Shown: positions 1 through 11,498 of the stretch, in pieces | Layout: each line of letters opens with the position of its first letter | How positions within the stretch are numbered: the stretch's first letter is position 1 | Assembly (NCBI RefSeq): GCF_001659605.2 | Contig: NC_035169.2 | Location: 19,282,263-19,346,262 of the forward strand | Reading direction: 5' to 3' | Length of the DNA stretch: 64,000 nucleotides | Source: Manihot esculenta | Taxonomy: Eukaryota > Streptophyta > Magnoliopsida > Malpighiales > Euphorbiaceae | The notes under the pieces: model-generated | The model's database searches: none | What the model was told of the DNA's origin: nothing | What the model saw: the letters and a program-made list of their open reading frames with translations, nothing else | Position numbers and translations under genes: made by a program

Positions 1-948
1 GGTCTTTGCTAGATTCTTTTCTTAAAATAATTAAAAATGTATTTGCCTAACCATTGAATTTTTAAAGATTTTGTAATACCTATATGTAGAGTTTAATTCC
101 ATAATTGCCAATAGGTCATCATTGCAATATTTTTTAGCATAAATAAGAAAATAATAATTTGCTTGATACCTTAATCTTATTCTATTAAGTTCATTTCTTA
201 TGAACTTAATATTAATCTACTTGCTATAGAATATTTGACAACTTTCATACCTAAATTCAAAAGCATCGAAAGATTTCACGTCCAAATTAAAAGCATGTTA
301 TCAGACTTTTATCATACCTATCCCATTTACTTCTCTTTTTGAAAACTTCTTTTATCTCCTTACCATTTAACTTATCAGTCGATTCAAAAGAATCATGATC
401 ATAAAATAAATACTTTTTCACATTGCTTTTACTATCATCACTTGCATTTGCCTTTAGATCATCCTCAACTTCATCAATAATTTCCTCATCTATTGATAGT
501 TTATTATTATTATGGTTTCCTCTTTATACTCCACTACCTTGACATCCTACATCTTCATTTCCATACTACTCATCGATATAGTTTCTTAATTAACTCTAGC
601 TCCATAACCCAGTAGATATTATAAAATATTGGCACATTCTTTTAACCCCAAACTACCACCTACTATGTTATGATGCACAAAATCATCAAATATAAAATAA
701 AAAAAGGCATCAATATTGATTGTTCTATGTTTGTAGTTCTTTTTCATCAGTAAATGCATCATCAAGCTTGCCGAAATTAGACCAATAAAAATAACCTTGT
801 CATTAGATGTGTTCTTTTTATTTATACTATTTCCATGATCTAAACTATTTATATATTACTTTGATTAGAAAATCCATCATTGATATCAGGAATATCCCCT
901 TCATACTCTCCAAACATATAAATTTTCTCAACCTTATAATGTAGCTAT
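1..948. other. AT-rich degraded intergenic DNA
   Basis: No gene is recognised. On the minus strand there is a stretch free of stops from about 523 down to a TAA at 287-289, about 78 codons. It is rich in Asp, Glu, Lys and Ser and has no ATG. Its composition would fit an acidic N-terminal piece of a decayed transposase, but no family motif is visible and I do not assign one. The rest is AT-rich and full of stops in all frames. Confidence 0.4.
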
Positions 949-2390
949 TGTTAGTGTATATGCCCTAGGCCATTATCTTGGGCCTTTTTGTATGTCGTTT
1001 TGGTTATTAATAAAAGAAGTTTTTATCATTATTATTTGTTTGCATGTTACATAATAATGATTATCATCCCTGATTACTTATTATTATGTTGATAATAATA
1101 AAATATAGCTAGTATGATTATTGATTGATAATCATGAGATGATTATGTATATGTTGATATAATTCAATAATCATAGATACTTGTTAGAGAACAAAGTATT
1201 GGATGGACCCGCATTGAGATTACTACATGGGTTATTGTCATAAGTGAATTTCAAAGTAGTTATGTCTTAATCCTTTGACTTGAGATTGTCATAGTTTTCA
1301 ATATAAGGACTATTATGTTTTGACATAACCAAACATTGTCTTTAATCGGACAATCATAAAGGTTATGATTGAGCGTAATAGAAATTATGTAGAGGATAAT
1401 GAACAACCAAGATAGAATTTGTCCCTCTCTCTGAGAGAGATATCTTCTAGGCCCCTCGAAAAGTGAGATTGAGAAATGCATGGTCGTGCTCAAATGAATT
1501 GATAGTATGATCAATATCATTTGAATTTATCAGTCTACTTAGAGATCGAGAAATCATAAGTTTGAACATTATAAGTTTGACATTGACCATGACTTATATT
1601 CAAACTAGATATCGTGTGACAAATGGATTAATATATGTTCTATTTATTAGGCTTTATCGGACTATTGATCCTCATATTAGTTGGGTAGTCATAATGTCTT
1701 GCTAGAGGCCACTATGACTTATGGGGCTTGTGGGACTGGACCTATTGCCAATTAATGTGAGCCTATTGAGTCACACACAAAAGAACGTTGTTGATGTGCT
1801 ATGACATATTAATGGGCTAAAAGCTCATTAATATAATTAATAATAATAAAGTGTTATTATTATTAATAATATTAATTATTAATTATTTATTATTATGAGA
1901 TAATAATATTTAAAAGATCTGCAGATCTATCTGTAACTGTTACAGATAAAAGACTCTATCACATAAGATATTTGAGTATCTGCGAGATTGTGATAGTGGG
2001 TTCTGAACACAACTCTTTTGGGAAAAGAGTTGTGGGAAAACAAAAGACTGAAACATATAAATACTCCTTCTACGAATTGTGGAGATGATATTAATTTTTG
2101 GAAAAAATTCAGTCTAACAGTTGCAAATTGTGGAGCACATAATCTATCCATCTTTGAGAGAGCTAGCACTCTAGAAGGATAGAAGACATTCGTGTGGATA
2201 CCATAGAGGGTGTTCGTTTGAAAAAGCAGCACCATCAGTCTGCCATTGTATCTTTTGGACGAGATTAACAGGTTAGTCTCATATCCTTCTTATGAAATAA
2301 ACGAAGCACTCAGATTCTGAGAAAGGAAATCCGAGATTTTATTTTTCCGTTGCGCAATTTGGGTTGCAATAATCTAGAGATTTTCCAACA
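949..2390 (+). mobile_element. Solo LTR, Ty1/copia-like, with GCTAT target duplication
   Basis: A 1442-base unit starts TGTTAGTG and ends TTTTCCAACA. It is flanked by the same five bases, GCTAT, at 944-948 and 2391-2395. No primer site or coding region follows, so it is a solo LTR left by recombination between the two LTRs of a former element. The copia assignment rests on the end (a TTTTTCCGTTGCGC stretch running into CCAACA), which resembles many copia LTRs from memory. The plus orientation is inferred from the same end. An AT palindrome-rich tract lies at about 1835-1910. Small reading frames inside it look spurious. Confidence 0.8.
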
Positions 2391-2855
2391 GCTATTTATT
2401 CTTAATTGTGGACTATCATCAACCAATAAGGAAAGACCACACTTTACTAACCTAAAGGATTATCCATACTTTACCAACATTTGATATTTTAATTGAATAA
2501 GAAACATAACTTTAACTCAAATACTTTTAAGATTAAAGTTTTTTAACTATTTACAAATCATCGCCTTTGTATATAAGCTCCTAAATATTTTAAAAAAAAC
2601 TTATTGTCATGGTCAATTAAATGTCAACTAAATCCCTCATCAATTAAAATGATAAATAGTGCATAAAATATATGAAAAGACTCGACAAAAAAAAATATTA
2701 GTCAATCCACCAGAATCCAGATATAACATCATAAATATTCATTAACAATAAACAGTAATGGATGCATGCTCCATTAATCTTTTTATAGACAAATAGAAAA
2801 ATATGGGTTACATTAGTTTTTTAATATTATATCTCAAAACCTTTGACACACACAA
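2391..2855. other. Intergenic DNA, nothing recognised
   Basis: AT-rich sequence with no supported gene, RNA or repeat boundary. It separates the copia solo LTR from solo LTR O. Its first five bases and its last five bases belong to the target duplications of those two insertions. Confidence 0.5.
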
Positions 2856-3855
2856 TGTAACATCCTCAAACCCATAGCTAGAGTAGTGACATCACTAGGT
2901 ATGAGTTAGGCTATTTCACTACTAAAGTAAGTGGCATTAGGGGAGGTGCTAGCTTACCCCGAGCTACTTTGGGGAAGTGCTAGCATAACTCTAATCTGCT
3001 AATAACTGAATAATAGAAAACTCAAATAAAGAAACGGACATATAAAGAAATAAAGTAGACAGTGTGATTAGCGATTCGGGAACGAGTCACTTTCAGGAGG
3101 TGCTTAGGGTTTCCTGACGTGCTTGCTCGAGGTTCTTATTTAAATCCATCATGCTTACTTAAGTGAAAAGGACTTCTAAAGGCTAAAAGCATAATTTAGT
3201 AGGTCAATCTATGATTATTGAAAGTTTGAAAACTAAATTAAAACATGGTAAAGTGTTTAGTAGGTTAAAGTGTGAATATGTAAAGTTAAAAGATAAAATT
3301 CAGTTTATCCTCCATGTGTCACCTAACTATGCATGAATGAAATGACAAAGCAAAGTGAAAAGGGGTTGTCTTCTTCTTTCCTTCATGTTGCCGTAGGTCA
3401 TTCCATTTTCAAGGAAAAAGAATTGCTTTTCTTTCTCCCACCAAAGCCAAGCAAAAATCTCACCAAATCAACTTTTTCCTTTAACCAAAATTCATCCTAA
3501 AATCAAGAGCTAAAGGAAGAGCCATATATTGAAAGAATTGAAGAAAAAAAATTTAGGGTTCCATATACACCAAGCTTGAAAATCAAAGGTGAGCTTATAA
3601 ATGTCTAGGAAATAGTATCTTCTCATTTCTTCATGCATGAATTTGAATTATAAAGCTTTAATTTATAATTTATTCAATCCTTCCCTAAGATATAAATTGA
3701 CCTAAGTGAAGGAACATCAAAGGGAAAGGAGATAGCTAGAGAATAGAAGAGGAAAAGAAAGAGGAATTCAAGAAAGGTTTAGTGTTTGTATGATTTTTTG
3801 TTTTCCTTTGATTCTGTCATGAATAAGTGAAATTAGGGGTTGATTTTACTTGCTG
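2856..3855 (+). repeat. Solo LTR O, left part (split by element A)
   Basis: The unit starts TGTAACATCC at 2856 and resumes after element A at 16160, ending GTGTTACA at 18027. CACAA lies just before it (2851-2855) and CGCAA just after it (18028-18032). These five-base duplications differ by one G/A change at a CpG. The joined unit is about 2.87 kb. No primer site, polypurine tract or coding region adjoins it, so it is a solo LTR. TGTAA...TTACA ends and a motif resembling the other LTRs in its right part suggest a chromovirus relative; the family is inferred. Its last five bases, TGCTG (3851-3855), are the target duplication of element A. Confidence 0.72.
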
Positions 3856-4191
3856 TGTAATACCCGGCTAGACTCCGGTATCGAAATTCCTACCGTCCGG
3901 TGGAATCTCAGATGTTGGAAGCCTCTAGAAGGGTAAAACCATGTTTTTATAAAATGTTTTAATGTGTTTCATGTTTTAAGCATGAAAGAAAATGAGTTTT
4001 TGCATGAAAATTGCATTGGAGGAAAACTCAGGTTCGGCCGCCGAATGTGCATGCGTTTCGGGTGTGCTTTAGGCCCCCGAAAGCATAAGTGAGGGAAGTC
4101 CAGGTTCGGCCGCCGAACCTCAAGTTCGGCCGCCGAACATGGCATGCATGCGGAGGCACATTCGGCCCCCGAACGTGGTCTAGCCAGCCAC

Positions 4192-4199
4192 TATAAAAG
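4192..4199 (+). promoter_or_regulatory. TATA box of element A 5' LTR
   Basis: TATAAAAG in the context GCCACTATAAAAGG. It follows the first cluster of GCC-rich palindromes and precedes the first donor-like site by about 50 bases. The same box occupies the same place in the LTRs of B, D, E and G (TATAAGGG in F, TATAAGAG in H). The start of the R region would lie about 25-35 bases downstream; that start is inferred. Confidence 0.7.
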
Positions 4200-4247
4200 G
4201 GTCCCTTAGCCGAAAACGGGCGAGCTTTTTCCCCATTCTCGGCCAAG

Positions 4248-5652
4248 GTGAGTCTCCGCCATCCCTCACCCATCTTTGACGTCTTTCCTCTAGATCTTTC
4301 AAGATTTTCATTTGTTTTAACTTTGTTTTGAAGATTTGAGCTTTTGAGCAAAGTTTTGGAGCTTGGAGGTTCAAGAACCCAATCCCTCCCAACTTCGAGT
4401 TTAGGTCGTCTCTCTCTCGATCTTCAAGAGGTAAGAGCCGATCTTAAGCTCATTGCATGTTTTAAGAAAGTTTTAAGTAGATCTTTGGGGGTAGAATGCA
4501 TGTTTAGGTTATGGTTATGTTTATGGCTATAAATGGATGTTTTTGAGCAATGTGGATACTTGATGTGTTGTAGATGGGGTTTATGATGGTTTGAGGCCCC
4601 TAGGAACATGTATGCTTGTGTTTGTGTGTTGTAGAATAGGTTTAATGCATGTTGGAAAGGTTTGGAGGCGAAATGTGCAAAGGGAGCCAAGTTTCTGCCC
4701 TTTGGCAGAAACCAGGTTCGGCAGCCGAAGGACTTTCGGCCGCCGAACATGGCTGGGGAGGCAGCCCTTCGGCTGTCGAAGCTTGCCCCAGAAAGGGAGA
4801 CTTTCGTCTCTGTCTGGCAGTTTCGGCCGCCGAAAGTGCCGCCGAACATTCATGAGTTTCGTCTCTGTTTGGGAGTTTCGGCCGCCAAAAGTGCCGCCGA
4901 ACCTGCCTGACTTTCGGCTCTGGAGGGACTTTCAGCCGCCGAACTTGCCGCCGAAAGTGCCCTGTCCAGGCCTCCTTTGCATGATTTGGTATGGTTGTTT
5001 CATGATGTTTTAGGGGGTTTTTGGGGAGTAGTTTATAGTTATGTTCAGGTGTGTTTGGTCCCTCATTTGAGTCCACCTGTGTAGGTTCGGACCCGAGGAA
5101 CCGAGGACCCCAGTAGTGAGTTCAGCTGCTTTGGTGCTGTCAGAGTCAGCCAGAGGTGAGTGGAACTAAACTTAATCTTTTAAATTAAATGTTTTATCAT
5201 GTTTCATGCATCATGATTATGCAATAGGATGATTGCATTAGTTTTCACGAATATGCCGCATTGCATCGATTGTTGTTGATGTGGGTGAATGTTGGATGAC
5301 CCAATTAGTCCATGACAGGAAGACCAGGACCCCATTCTACGGCCTAGCACAGAGTAAGGAAAGACCAGGACCCCATTCTACGGCCTGGCACGGTTATGGG
5401 ACTCGAAGACCAGGAGCCCAGAGGAGGCCCTGGGGCAATGGTAAGTAATGTATGTATGACAGGAAGACCAGGACCCCATGCTACGGCCTGGCACAGAGTT
5501 AGCTTGGACTAATTGGTGACAAGTTCACCCAACCCTTATGTGAATTGTCTGTGCTATGATGCATTTCATTGGAGCATAGTGTTAATATGTTTTATAGTTC
5601 AACTCACTGGGCTTTTAGCTCACCCCTCTCCCTTTACCCCCTGGCTTGCAGG
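4248..5652 (+). other. Splice-site-like series in LTR leader
   Basis: Donor-like sites lie at 4248 (AAG/GTGAGT), 4431 (GAG/GTAAG) and 5156 (GAG/GTGAGT). Acceptor-like ends lie at 5084 (CTGTGTAG) and 5651 (pyrimidine-rich tract ending TTGCAG). The last pair would bound a 496-base intron holding the tandem repeats, and 5085-5155 would be a 71-base exon. All three donors recur in the LTRs of B, D, E, F, G and H. Splicing is inferred from sequence only. Confidence 0.45.
5313..5500 (+). repeat. Tandem repeats in element A LTR
   Basis: Four imperfect units share the core AGACCAGGACCCCATTCTAC followed by GGCCTGGCAC; the third unit is diverged. Related repeats of different length and number occupy the same place in the LTRs of B, D, E, F, G and H. 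No coding role is seen. Confidence 0.75.
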
Positions 5653-6137
5653 TACAATATAGCGCAGGAGTCCGGATAAAGTAAAGAAGTCATGTTTATG
5701 TAATAGCTAGTAATGGACATGATCAAATTGTAATGTAAAGTCTTAATCAGTATAGTTATGTAATGAGATGATGTTTATGGATATTAGAGGTGTGCTTGAC
5801 CATAGAATGTTGTTATCCCTTTTAATACATGATCTTGGATATTTTATGTCATTTATGCAAACCAACTCAACATATGTTATGTCACCCATTTGGGGGCACT
5901 GATGAGATCCCACTGAGGGATCAAGGTTTATGATTTATGTATATACAGTGCATGCACAGGTTGAGTATGGTTGATGTATATGGAAAGAAAAGTTTTAATT
6001 TTTATGTATGTTGTTGATCATGTATGGGATTATACAGGTTTACAGGTTATAGGTCAGGCTTGCTACGGGTCCCGGCGGCCTTAAGCCGATCTGGATCCTA
6101 GCGCCGGTAGCAGTCCGATTTTCGGGTCGTTACAGAA

Positions 6138-6150
6138 TGGTATCAGAGCC
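6138..6150 (+). other. Primer binding site, element A
   Basis: TGGTATCAGAGCC begins three bases after the LTR end. It matches the 3' end complement of plant initiator methionine tRNA, the usual minus-strand primer of many Ty3/gypsy elements. Confidence 0.88.
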
Positions 6151-6405
6151 CTAGGTTCATATGGTCGGACCTAGAGTGTCGGGCTCATAGATGTTATAGA
6201 AGGTCAAGCACAATAGGAAAGATCATGTCCACTAGGATAGGATGTGGAGTCCTGTCTTGCATGATGATGTGAAATGCCATGATAATATGCATGTGCATTA
6301 ATGATATGCTATGATATGTGATGTATGTGATGCGGGTTCATGTGTGCCCACATGAACCATATGATGCTAATGTTGTGCTATGTGTACTGTTTTTCAGAAA
6401 ACAGG
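6151..6405 (+). other. Element A leader between primer site and gag
   Basis: Non-coding leader with several short upstream ATGs. An in-frame ATG at 6340 would add 22 residues, but the conserved start [10 protein letters not shown] at 6406 is shared by every copy and is preferred. The leader ends in an acceptor-like TGTTTTTCAG about 9 bases before the gag ATG. Confidence 0.6.
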
Positions 6406-9400
6406 ATGAGAGGAACTCGTCGATCAGCAAGATTGACTGGAGTACCACCTGAGGATGAGGGCATGAGCGCCCGTCCTCCAGCATTGCCTAGGGCAATGTC
6501 TAGTAGGTCTAACCGAGAAAGAGCAGCAAGAGATCCTATAAGGTCTTTGGATCTGGGTAGAAGCAGATCAGTCAGAGGAACAGTTCAGGGAGGAACGTCT
6601 GAGGGTATGGGGGATGATATGGATGTAGAGCAGAGGAGGGATGGCAGTCTGGGAGTTAGCATGTCAGAAGAAGGAATGGGAGAATCCCAAGGAGGCACTC
6701 AGGCCTCGGGATTTGTTCAGCCACCCCACTACCCACACTTCTCACAACATCCTGGGTATTTGATGGGAGGTACATCGGATTACCGTAGCTTCATCCCTTA
6801 TCCCACACAGATGCCATACCCACCATACTACCCACCTTACTCCCAGTACCCAATGTATCCACCTCCACCCTACTATCCAAATCCAGCAGACCCTACCTCA
6901 GAAAATGTTGCACCACCTCCACCACCTACAAAACCAGCAGCCCCAGTTGCTCAGCCATCTAGACCTAGCTCAGCCAGTGGGAGCAAGGTTAAGATGACTG
7001 ACTACATGAAATTGGGTGCTCCCCAGTATGAAAAAGGGGATGACCCATTTGTATATCTTGAAAGGGTTAAAGTGATCACAGAGGAGATTGGGGCTGATGA
7101 CAGTAGAGCCATTCAGATGGCCGGGTTCACGCTTAAGTGCAAGAAGGCACGAGAGTGGTTCAAGAATTATGTGAACCCGAGAGTGGACAGCATGTCCTGG
7201 GAAGAGTTTGCAAACGAGTTTGCAGGATGGGCTTTTCCCGATAGTTCAAGGGAGATGAAAATGATAGAGTTTGAACAGTTGAGGCAGACAGAGGAAATGA
7301 GTGTAGAGGAGTACACCGATAGATTTTTGGAGCTGTTGCCTTTTGCTGGGCAGAGTCTGGATACAGATTCGAAGAAGTCAAGGAGGTATGTCATGAAACT
7401 TCATTCCAGGTATTCCTCCTTGATTCAGTCCGTGGACAGGGAGAGCTTCCATGCCATAGTAGATATGGCTAGGAAAATGGAGGCAAGTGCCATCATTCAG
7501 GGGACAGTTAAGCAGTCATTGGCGCAGTCTTCCGGTTCTAAAACTCCGGGTGGGGGAAGGTTAGATCCTTCTACCTTGAGTGCAGCAGCTTCAGGCAGTA
7601 AGAGATGGGGTAAGCCCAAGGGTAAGAAGAATAAGTTCTGGAATAAAGTCAAGTCCAGTCTGGGATTTGGGAGTGGCTCAAGCTCTGGTGCGGATAATGC
7701 AGTTTGTGCGAGGTGTGGTAGGCCACACAAGGGAGTATGTCGGTTTGGGACGAACGCCTGTTTCAGATGTGGTCAGGAGGGGCATATGGCTCGAGATTGT
7801 CCAAGAGCAGTCCCGATGGCTCAGTCCCAGCAGACAGCTTCAGGCAGTGTAGCGCAGCCAGCAGCTCCCGCCATGACTCAGGCCAGTGGCAGAGGTAAAG
7901 GGAGAGGGGCAGCCTCTTCTTCAGCGGGTTTCAGAGGTGAAGGTCCATCAGCTCCAGCACGGATCTTCACAATGACACAGCAGGAGGCAGATGCATCTAA
8001 CACCGTGGTGGCAGGTAACTTAATTATTGGTTGTTCAGATGTGTATGCCTTGATGGACCCTGGTGCATCTCATTCTTTTATTGCTCCGAGAGCCGTGGGG
8101 AGGTTAGGTCTCATGACTTCTGGGTTAGAGTGTCCTCTCTGGGTCAGTGGACCCAAGTGTGATCCATCTGTGGTAGAGTCAGTCTGCCAGTGTAGTCCTG
8201 TGTTTGTTGAGGGAAGATGCTTGTCCGCCGACCTAGTGGTTCTAGATTTGACAGATTTTGACGTCATTCTAGGGATGGACTGGTTATCTACCCATGGTGT
8301 TACCTTGGACTGCAGGGACAAGGTAGTTAGGTTCAGAGGTCAGGATGGGTCTGAGGTTGTCTTCAGAGGAGACAGGAGAGGTATACCTAGAGGTCTGATA
8401 TCAGCTCTTCAGGCTCGTAGGTTGCTCAGGAGGGGATGTCAGGGGTATTTGGCTCATGTGAGAGGGCTTAGCAGTCAGGTCAGAGAACCTGCCTCGGTGC
8501 CAGTGGTTAGAGAGTTCTTAGATGTGTTCCCAGACGAGTTGCCAGGTTTACCACCTGCTAGGGAGATAGAGTTCGAGATAGAACTAATGCCTGGAACCCG
8601 ACCGATCTCTATCCCTCCCTACAGGATGGCGCCAGCAGAATTGAAAGAGTTGAAGGAGCAGTTGCAGGAGCTGGTAGACAAGGGCTTCATCCAACCGAGT
8701 ACCTCACCCTGGGGTGCTCCAGTTTTGTTCGTGAGAAAGAAGGATGGATCCCTTAGACTTTGTATCGACTACAGGCAGTTGAACAAAGTCACTACCAAGA
8801 ACAAATACCCTTTGCCAAGGATCGACGATCTATTCGACCAACTAGCAGGAGCGGGTTGCTTCTCTAAAATAGATCTGAGATCTGGGTATCATCAGCTGAG
8901 GATCAGAGAAGAAGACGTGCCAAAGACGGCTTTCAGGACCAGATATGGGCATTTTGAGTTCCTTGTAATGCCGTTCGGGTTGACCAACGCCCCTGCAGCA
9001 TTCATGGATCTCATGAACAGAGTGTTTAGTCAGTACCTGGATCACTTTGTTATTGTCTTCATAGATGATATCTTGGTGTATTCCAGGAATGCAGAGGAAC
9101 ATGCCCATCATCTGCGGTTGGTTTTGCAGACCTTGAGGGAACATGGCTTGTATGCCAAGTTCTCTAAGTGTGAGTTCTGGCTGAGGAGCATTTCGTTCTT
9201 GGGGCATGTAGTGTCAGAGAATGGGATAGAGGTGGACCCCAAGAAGACAGAAACTGTGGCTAACTGGCCTAGACCCACTTCAGTGACGGAGATCAGGAGT
9301 TTCTTGGGTTTGGCAAGTTACTACAGGAGGTTCGTTCAGGACTTTTCGAAAATAGCAGCTCCTCTGACCAGGTTAACCAGGAAGAATCAGAAGTTTCTGT

Positions 9401-11400
9401 GGACCGACCAGTGCGAAGAGAGTTTTCAAGAGCTTAAGAAGAGGTTGACTTCAGCACCAGTTTTAGCTCTGCCATCTAGTGATGAGGACTTTACAGTCTT
9501 TTGTGATGCGTCCCCTGTGAGACTGGGTTGTGTACTGATGCAAAATGAGAGGGTGATTGCTTATGCTTCAAGGCAGTTAAAGAAGCATGAGTTGAATTAC
9601 CCCACACATGACCTTGAGATGGCGGCAGTAATCTTTGCACTCAAGATGTGGAGGCACTACCTCTATGGGGTAAAATGTGAGATCTTCACCGATCATAAAA
9701 GCCTGCAGTACATCCTGAGTCAAAGAGATTTGAACTTGAGACAGAGAAGATGGGTAGAACTGCTAAGTGACTATGATTGTAAGATTCAGTATCATCCGGG
9801 TAAGGCGAATGTCGTGGCAGACGCCCTAAGCCGGAAGTCATTAGGCAGTCTATCCCACATCACGACAGAGAGAAGACCAGTGGTGAAGGAGTTTTACAAG
9901 CTCATCGATGAAGGTCTACAGTTGGAGTTGTCTGGTACAGGTGCCTTGATCGCTCAGATGAAAGTGACACCCGTGTTTCTGGAACAGGTGGCTCAGAAAC
10001 AGCATGAGGACCCAGAGTTAGTGAAGATTGCCAGGACTGTTCAGTCAGGCAAGGACAGTGAGTTCAGATTCGACAATAAGGGGATCCTCCGCTATGGGAG
10101 TCGATTGTGTGTACCAAATGACATAGGGCTAAAAGGAGACATTATGAGAGAGGCTCATAATGCAAGATACAGCATTCACCCCGGGGCCACCAAGATGTAT
10201 CAGGATCTGAAAAAGGTTTATTGGTGGCCAGCTATGAAGAGAGAAGTGGCACAGTTTGTGTCAGCCTGCGAAGTGTGTCAGAGGGTGAAGCTGGAACATC
10301 AGAAGCCGGCTGGAATGCTTAACCCGCTACCTATTCCAGAGTGGAAATGGGAGAATATAGCTATGGACTTCGTAGTGGGGTTACCGGCGACGTCCAACAG
10401 ATTGGACTCCATATGGGTGATTGTGGACAGACTCACCAAATCTGCTCACTTCATCCCTGTCAGGAGTGGCTATTCTGTGGACAAGTTGGCGCAGGTGTAC
10501 GTTGATGAGATAGTCAGACAGCATGGGGTTCCTGTTTCTATAGTGTCAGATAGAAGGCCCCAGTTCACCTCCAGGTTTTGGCGGAGTCTGCAGAATGCCA
10601 TGGGTACTAGATTGGATTTCAGCATTGCCTTCCATCCACAAACAGACGGACAGTCAGAGAGGACCATCCAGACCATAGAAGATATGCTAAGAATGTGTGT
10701 ACTGGACTTTGGCGGTTCTTGGAGGCAGCATCTACCTTTGGTGGAGTTTGCCTACAATAACAGCCATCATGCTAGCATCGGGATGGCTCCATATGAAGCT
10801 TTATATGGGAGCAAGTGCAGGTCACCTGTTTGCTAGGAGGAAGTTGGAGAAAAGGCCTTGGCAGGGCCTGAGCTAGTAGAGATCACCAGCAGGGTGGTAC
10901 CCTTAATCAGAGAAAGAATCAGAACTGCTGCAAGCAGACAGAAGAGTTATGCAGACATCCGTAGAAGACTAGTAGAGTTTCAGGAGGGGGATCTGGTATT
11001 GCTCAAGTTGTCTCCAATGAAAGGAGTGGTTCGGTTCGGGAAGAAGGGTAAGCTGGCTCCGCGGTACATCGGACCCTTTGAAGTCTTGCAAAAGATTGGG
11101 AATGTATCGTACAAGCTGGATTTACCTGCTTCAATGGAGAGAATCCATCCGGTTTTCCATGTTTCTATGTTGAGAAAGTTCGTGTCAGATCCGGGCAAGG
11201 TTCTTAGTCAGCCTGATGTGGAGATTTAAGAGGATCTCACCTATGTTGAGCAGCCGGTACGGATCCTAGACACCCAGATCAGAAAGCTAAGGAACAAAGA
11301 AATCCCGATGGTGAAGGTCCTTTGGAACCACCACAATATGGAAGAGTGCACTTGGGAGACATTGGAGTCTATGCTCCGGCAATATCCTTATCTCTTTTAA
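6406..11400 (+). pseudogene. Element A gag-pol polyprotein, two nonsense mutations
   Basis: One frame of about 1664 codons encodes gag, protease, reverse transcriptase, RNase H, integrase and a chromodomain-like tail. Gag has a Pro/Tyr-rich N-terminal part, a retrotransposon gag domain and two zinc knuckles (the second is [14 protein letters not shown]). Protease has DPGASHSF, reverse transcriptase has FIDD, and integrase keeps the zinc-binding and acidic residues. The frame is broken by TAG at 10834-10836, where relatives have Trp, and by TAA at 11227-11229, where relatives have Gln. Both are single transitions or close to it. Integrase also reads SDRRPQF where relatives read SDRGPQF, and RNase H has CDASPVRL for CDASRVGL. 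Full-length active integrase and chromodomain are therefore unlikely to be made. The nearest relative in the window is element E. Confidence 0.92.
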
Positions 11401-11461
11401 GGTTAGTCTCTATGTGTTTTATGTGTATGATTTGTTATATGCCTTGCATGTGCTAGTTGAG

Positions 11462-11483
11462 GAACATTCGGGGAAGAATGTTC
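11462..11483 (+). other. Stem-loop next to polypurine tract, element A
   Basis: GAACATTC (11462-11469) pairs with GAATGTTC (11476-11483) around a six-base loop. It sits between the polyprotein stop and the polypurine tract. E and F have a 9-base stem here; in A one closing pair is lost. Confidence 0.6.
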
Positions 11484-11485
11484 TT

Positions 11486-11498
11486 AAGGGGGGGAGAA
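11486..11498 (+). other. Polypurine tract, element A
   Basis: AAGGGGGGGAGAA directly abuts the 3' LTR. This is the expected plus-strand DNA primer. Confidence 0.9.

Larger units (their letters stand above)
3856..6134 (+). repeat. Element A 5' LTR
   Basis: 2279 bases, TGTAATACCC to GGGTCGTTACA. It has two clusters of the palindrome TTCGGCCGCCGAA, one just before the TATA box (about 4031-4135) and one downstream (about 4718-4955). Splice-donor-like sites, a set of accaggacccc repeats and an acceptor-like TTGCAG follow. Compared with the 3' LTR it lacks one 20-base unit near 4042. Confidence 0.93.

Noticed and set aside
1260..2235. Two minus-strand frames of 86 and 102 codons
   Set aside because: They lie wholly within the copia-like solo LTR and show no domain.
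4424..5076. Several overlapping frames of 60-190 codons on both strands, rich in SAAE, RRPK and FGGR
   Set aside because: They are translations of the GCC-rich palindrome arrays, which lack stops in most frames. The same frames recur in every LTR, for example at 12087-12688, 24911-25276, 51275-51583 and 61554-61953.
6138..6150. tRNA-derived sequence
   Set aside because: It is only the 12-14 base primer binding site, not a tRNA gene; no cloverleaf surrounds it.
6340..6405. Upstream in-frame ATG adding 22 residues to A gag
   Set aside because: The extension is not conserved between elements, while [10 protein letters not shown] is; the acceptor-like CAG also lies between the two ATGs.
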